Positions 63,658 through 64,000 of a DNA stretch of 64,000 nt are shown here, in pieces. The DNA is from Pseudomonas mosselii (GTDB taxonomy: Bacteria > Pseudomonadota > Gammaproteobacteria > Pseudomonadales > Pseudomonadaceae). The stretch covers positions 682,001 through 746,000 of the forward strand of contig NZ_CP081966.1 in the NCBI RefSeq assembly GCF_019823065.1, written 5' to 3'. Within the stretch, counting starts at the first letter, position 1. Every line of letters starts with the position of its first letter. A program made the position numbers and the translations under genes. The notes beneath the pieces were generated by a model. It was not told where the DNA came from, searched no databases, and was given only the letters and a program-made list of their open reading frames with translations.

Positions 63658-64000
63658 TTATTCCGGCGAGCGGAAGCTCAGGCTGTAGTTCACCGCCTTC
63701 GGCCCCGGGTCGAGGATGTCCAGGGCGATATGGATCGGCGTTTGGCTGGGCATCTCGCCGCGGCCGGCCAGTTCGCCCGACAGGTATTCGCTGGGCTTGA
63801 AGCGCCGGCTGGCGATCAGCTGGCCGTTGAGGTCGGCGAAGCGCAGTTCCAGCAAGGGGAAGGGCTGGGCGAAGGGGGCACGGTTGTAGATGATCGCGTC
63901 GACGATCAGCGCGCCCTTGAAGTCCGGGTGGCTGCGCACCACCAGATTGCTGCTCTTGATCCGCGAGATGTCCACGCGGGTCGGCACCTGGCAGCCGAGC
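63658..64000 (-). CDS. C-terminal part of a DUF3426 domain protein (truncated by window end)
   Basis: The open frame runs to the window edge and has no start inside it. The visible 114 residues form a beta-rich periplasmic domain (VRSHPDFKGALIVDAIIYNRAP, PFPLLELRFADLNGQLIA, RRFKPSEYL), which matches DUF3426 proteins that carry an N-terminal zinc finger and a transmembrane helix. In pseudomonads this gene lies between prmA and dusB. Confidence 0.85.
   Translation of the reverse strand, partial: LGCQVPTRVDISRIKSSNLVVRSHPDFKGALIVDAIIYNRAPFAQPFPLLELRFADLNGQLIASRRFKPSEYLSGELAGRGEMPSQTPIHIALDILDPGPKAVNYSLSFRSPE

Overview
The window is a high-GC chromosomal segment from a fluorescent pseudomonad, most likely of the Pseudomonas putida group. 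The evidence is the gene order (rpsF-rpsR-rplI-dnaB; braC-livHMGF; urtABCDE; dusB-fis next to purH-purD), the azurin gene, and many copies of the P. putida-type REP palindrome (core GTGGGAGCGGG). I make this assignment from gene content and protein similarity recalled from the family, not from a search. Apart from one insertion sequence and one toxin-antitoxin pair, it looks like core genome.

Layout. 1-3.9 kb: 3' tip of a gene that is probably rlmB, then the ribosomal operon rpsF-rpsR-DUF2232-rplI with a clear promoter and a structured leader, a strong terminator, and dnaB. 3.9-10 kb: ygiQ, a LOG-family nucleosidase, a 29-codon ORF, azurin with an upstream ANR-like site, and the NAD salvage pair pncB-nadE. 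10.2-15.4 kb: a complete branched-chain amino acid ABC importer behind a textbook sigma-54 promoter. 15.4-16.1 kb: a gene-free 650 bp stretch rich in DnaA-box-like sequences. 16.1-29.9 kb: single genes (SDR, AGE epimerase, TetR regulator, a secreted 15-residue-repeat protein, AsmA, ferritin-like protein, OsmE, lipase, EamA, AraC, PsiF, AI-2E transporter) and the chaperone group yegD / cbpA-cbpM. 29.9-31.3 kb: an intact IS256-family element with an 8-bp target duplication, inserted at the edge of a REP pair. 31.3-38.0 kb: two acetyltransferases and the urea importer urtABCDE, again with a sigma-54 promoter. 38.15-38.8 kb: a densely structured RNA leader followed by a 25-codon ORF and a DUF6124-type gene. 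38.9-45.4 kb: CycA-type transporter and a five-gene copper-uptake cluster (DUF2946, PCuAC, Met/His-rich DUF2946, OprC, PepSY). 45.7-47.7 kb: SPFH/NfeD pair and vapBC. 47.8-55.4 kb: divergent cobalamin (corrin ring) genes cobK-cbiD-cobL and cobG-cobH-cobI-cobJ. 55.4-64 kb: MarC, a LadS-type hybrid kinase, purD-purH, fis-dusB, and a DUF3426 protein cut by the window end.

The genes are mostly housekeeping: translation and replication, nitrogen acquisition (two sigma-54 controlled importers), NAD, purine and B12 synthesis, and metal handling. The most unusual signals are in RNA and non-coding DNA: the leader at 38.15-38.4 kb, whose hairpin loop is perfectly complementary over 8 nt to the bases just before the Shine-Dalgarno; the 103-nt nested hairpin between purH and purD; the DnaA-box cluster at 15.5-15.9 kb; and the nine-copy 15-residue repeat protein at 18.8-19.4 kb.
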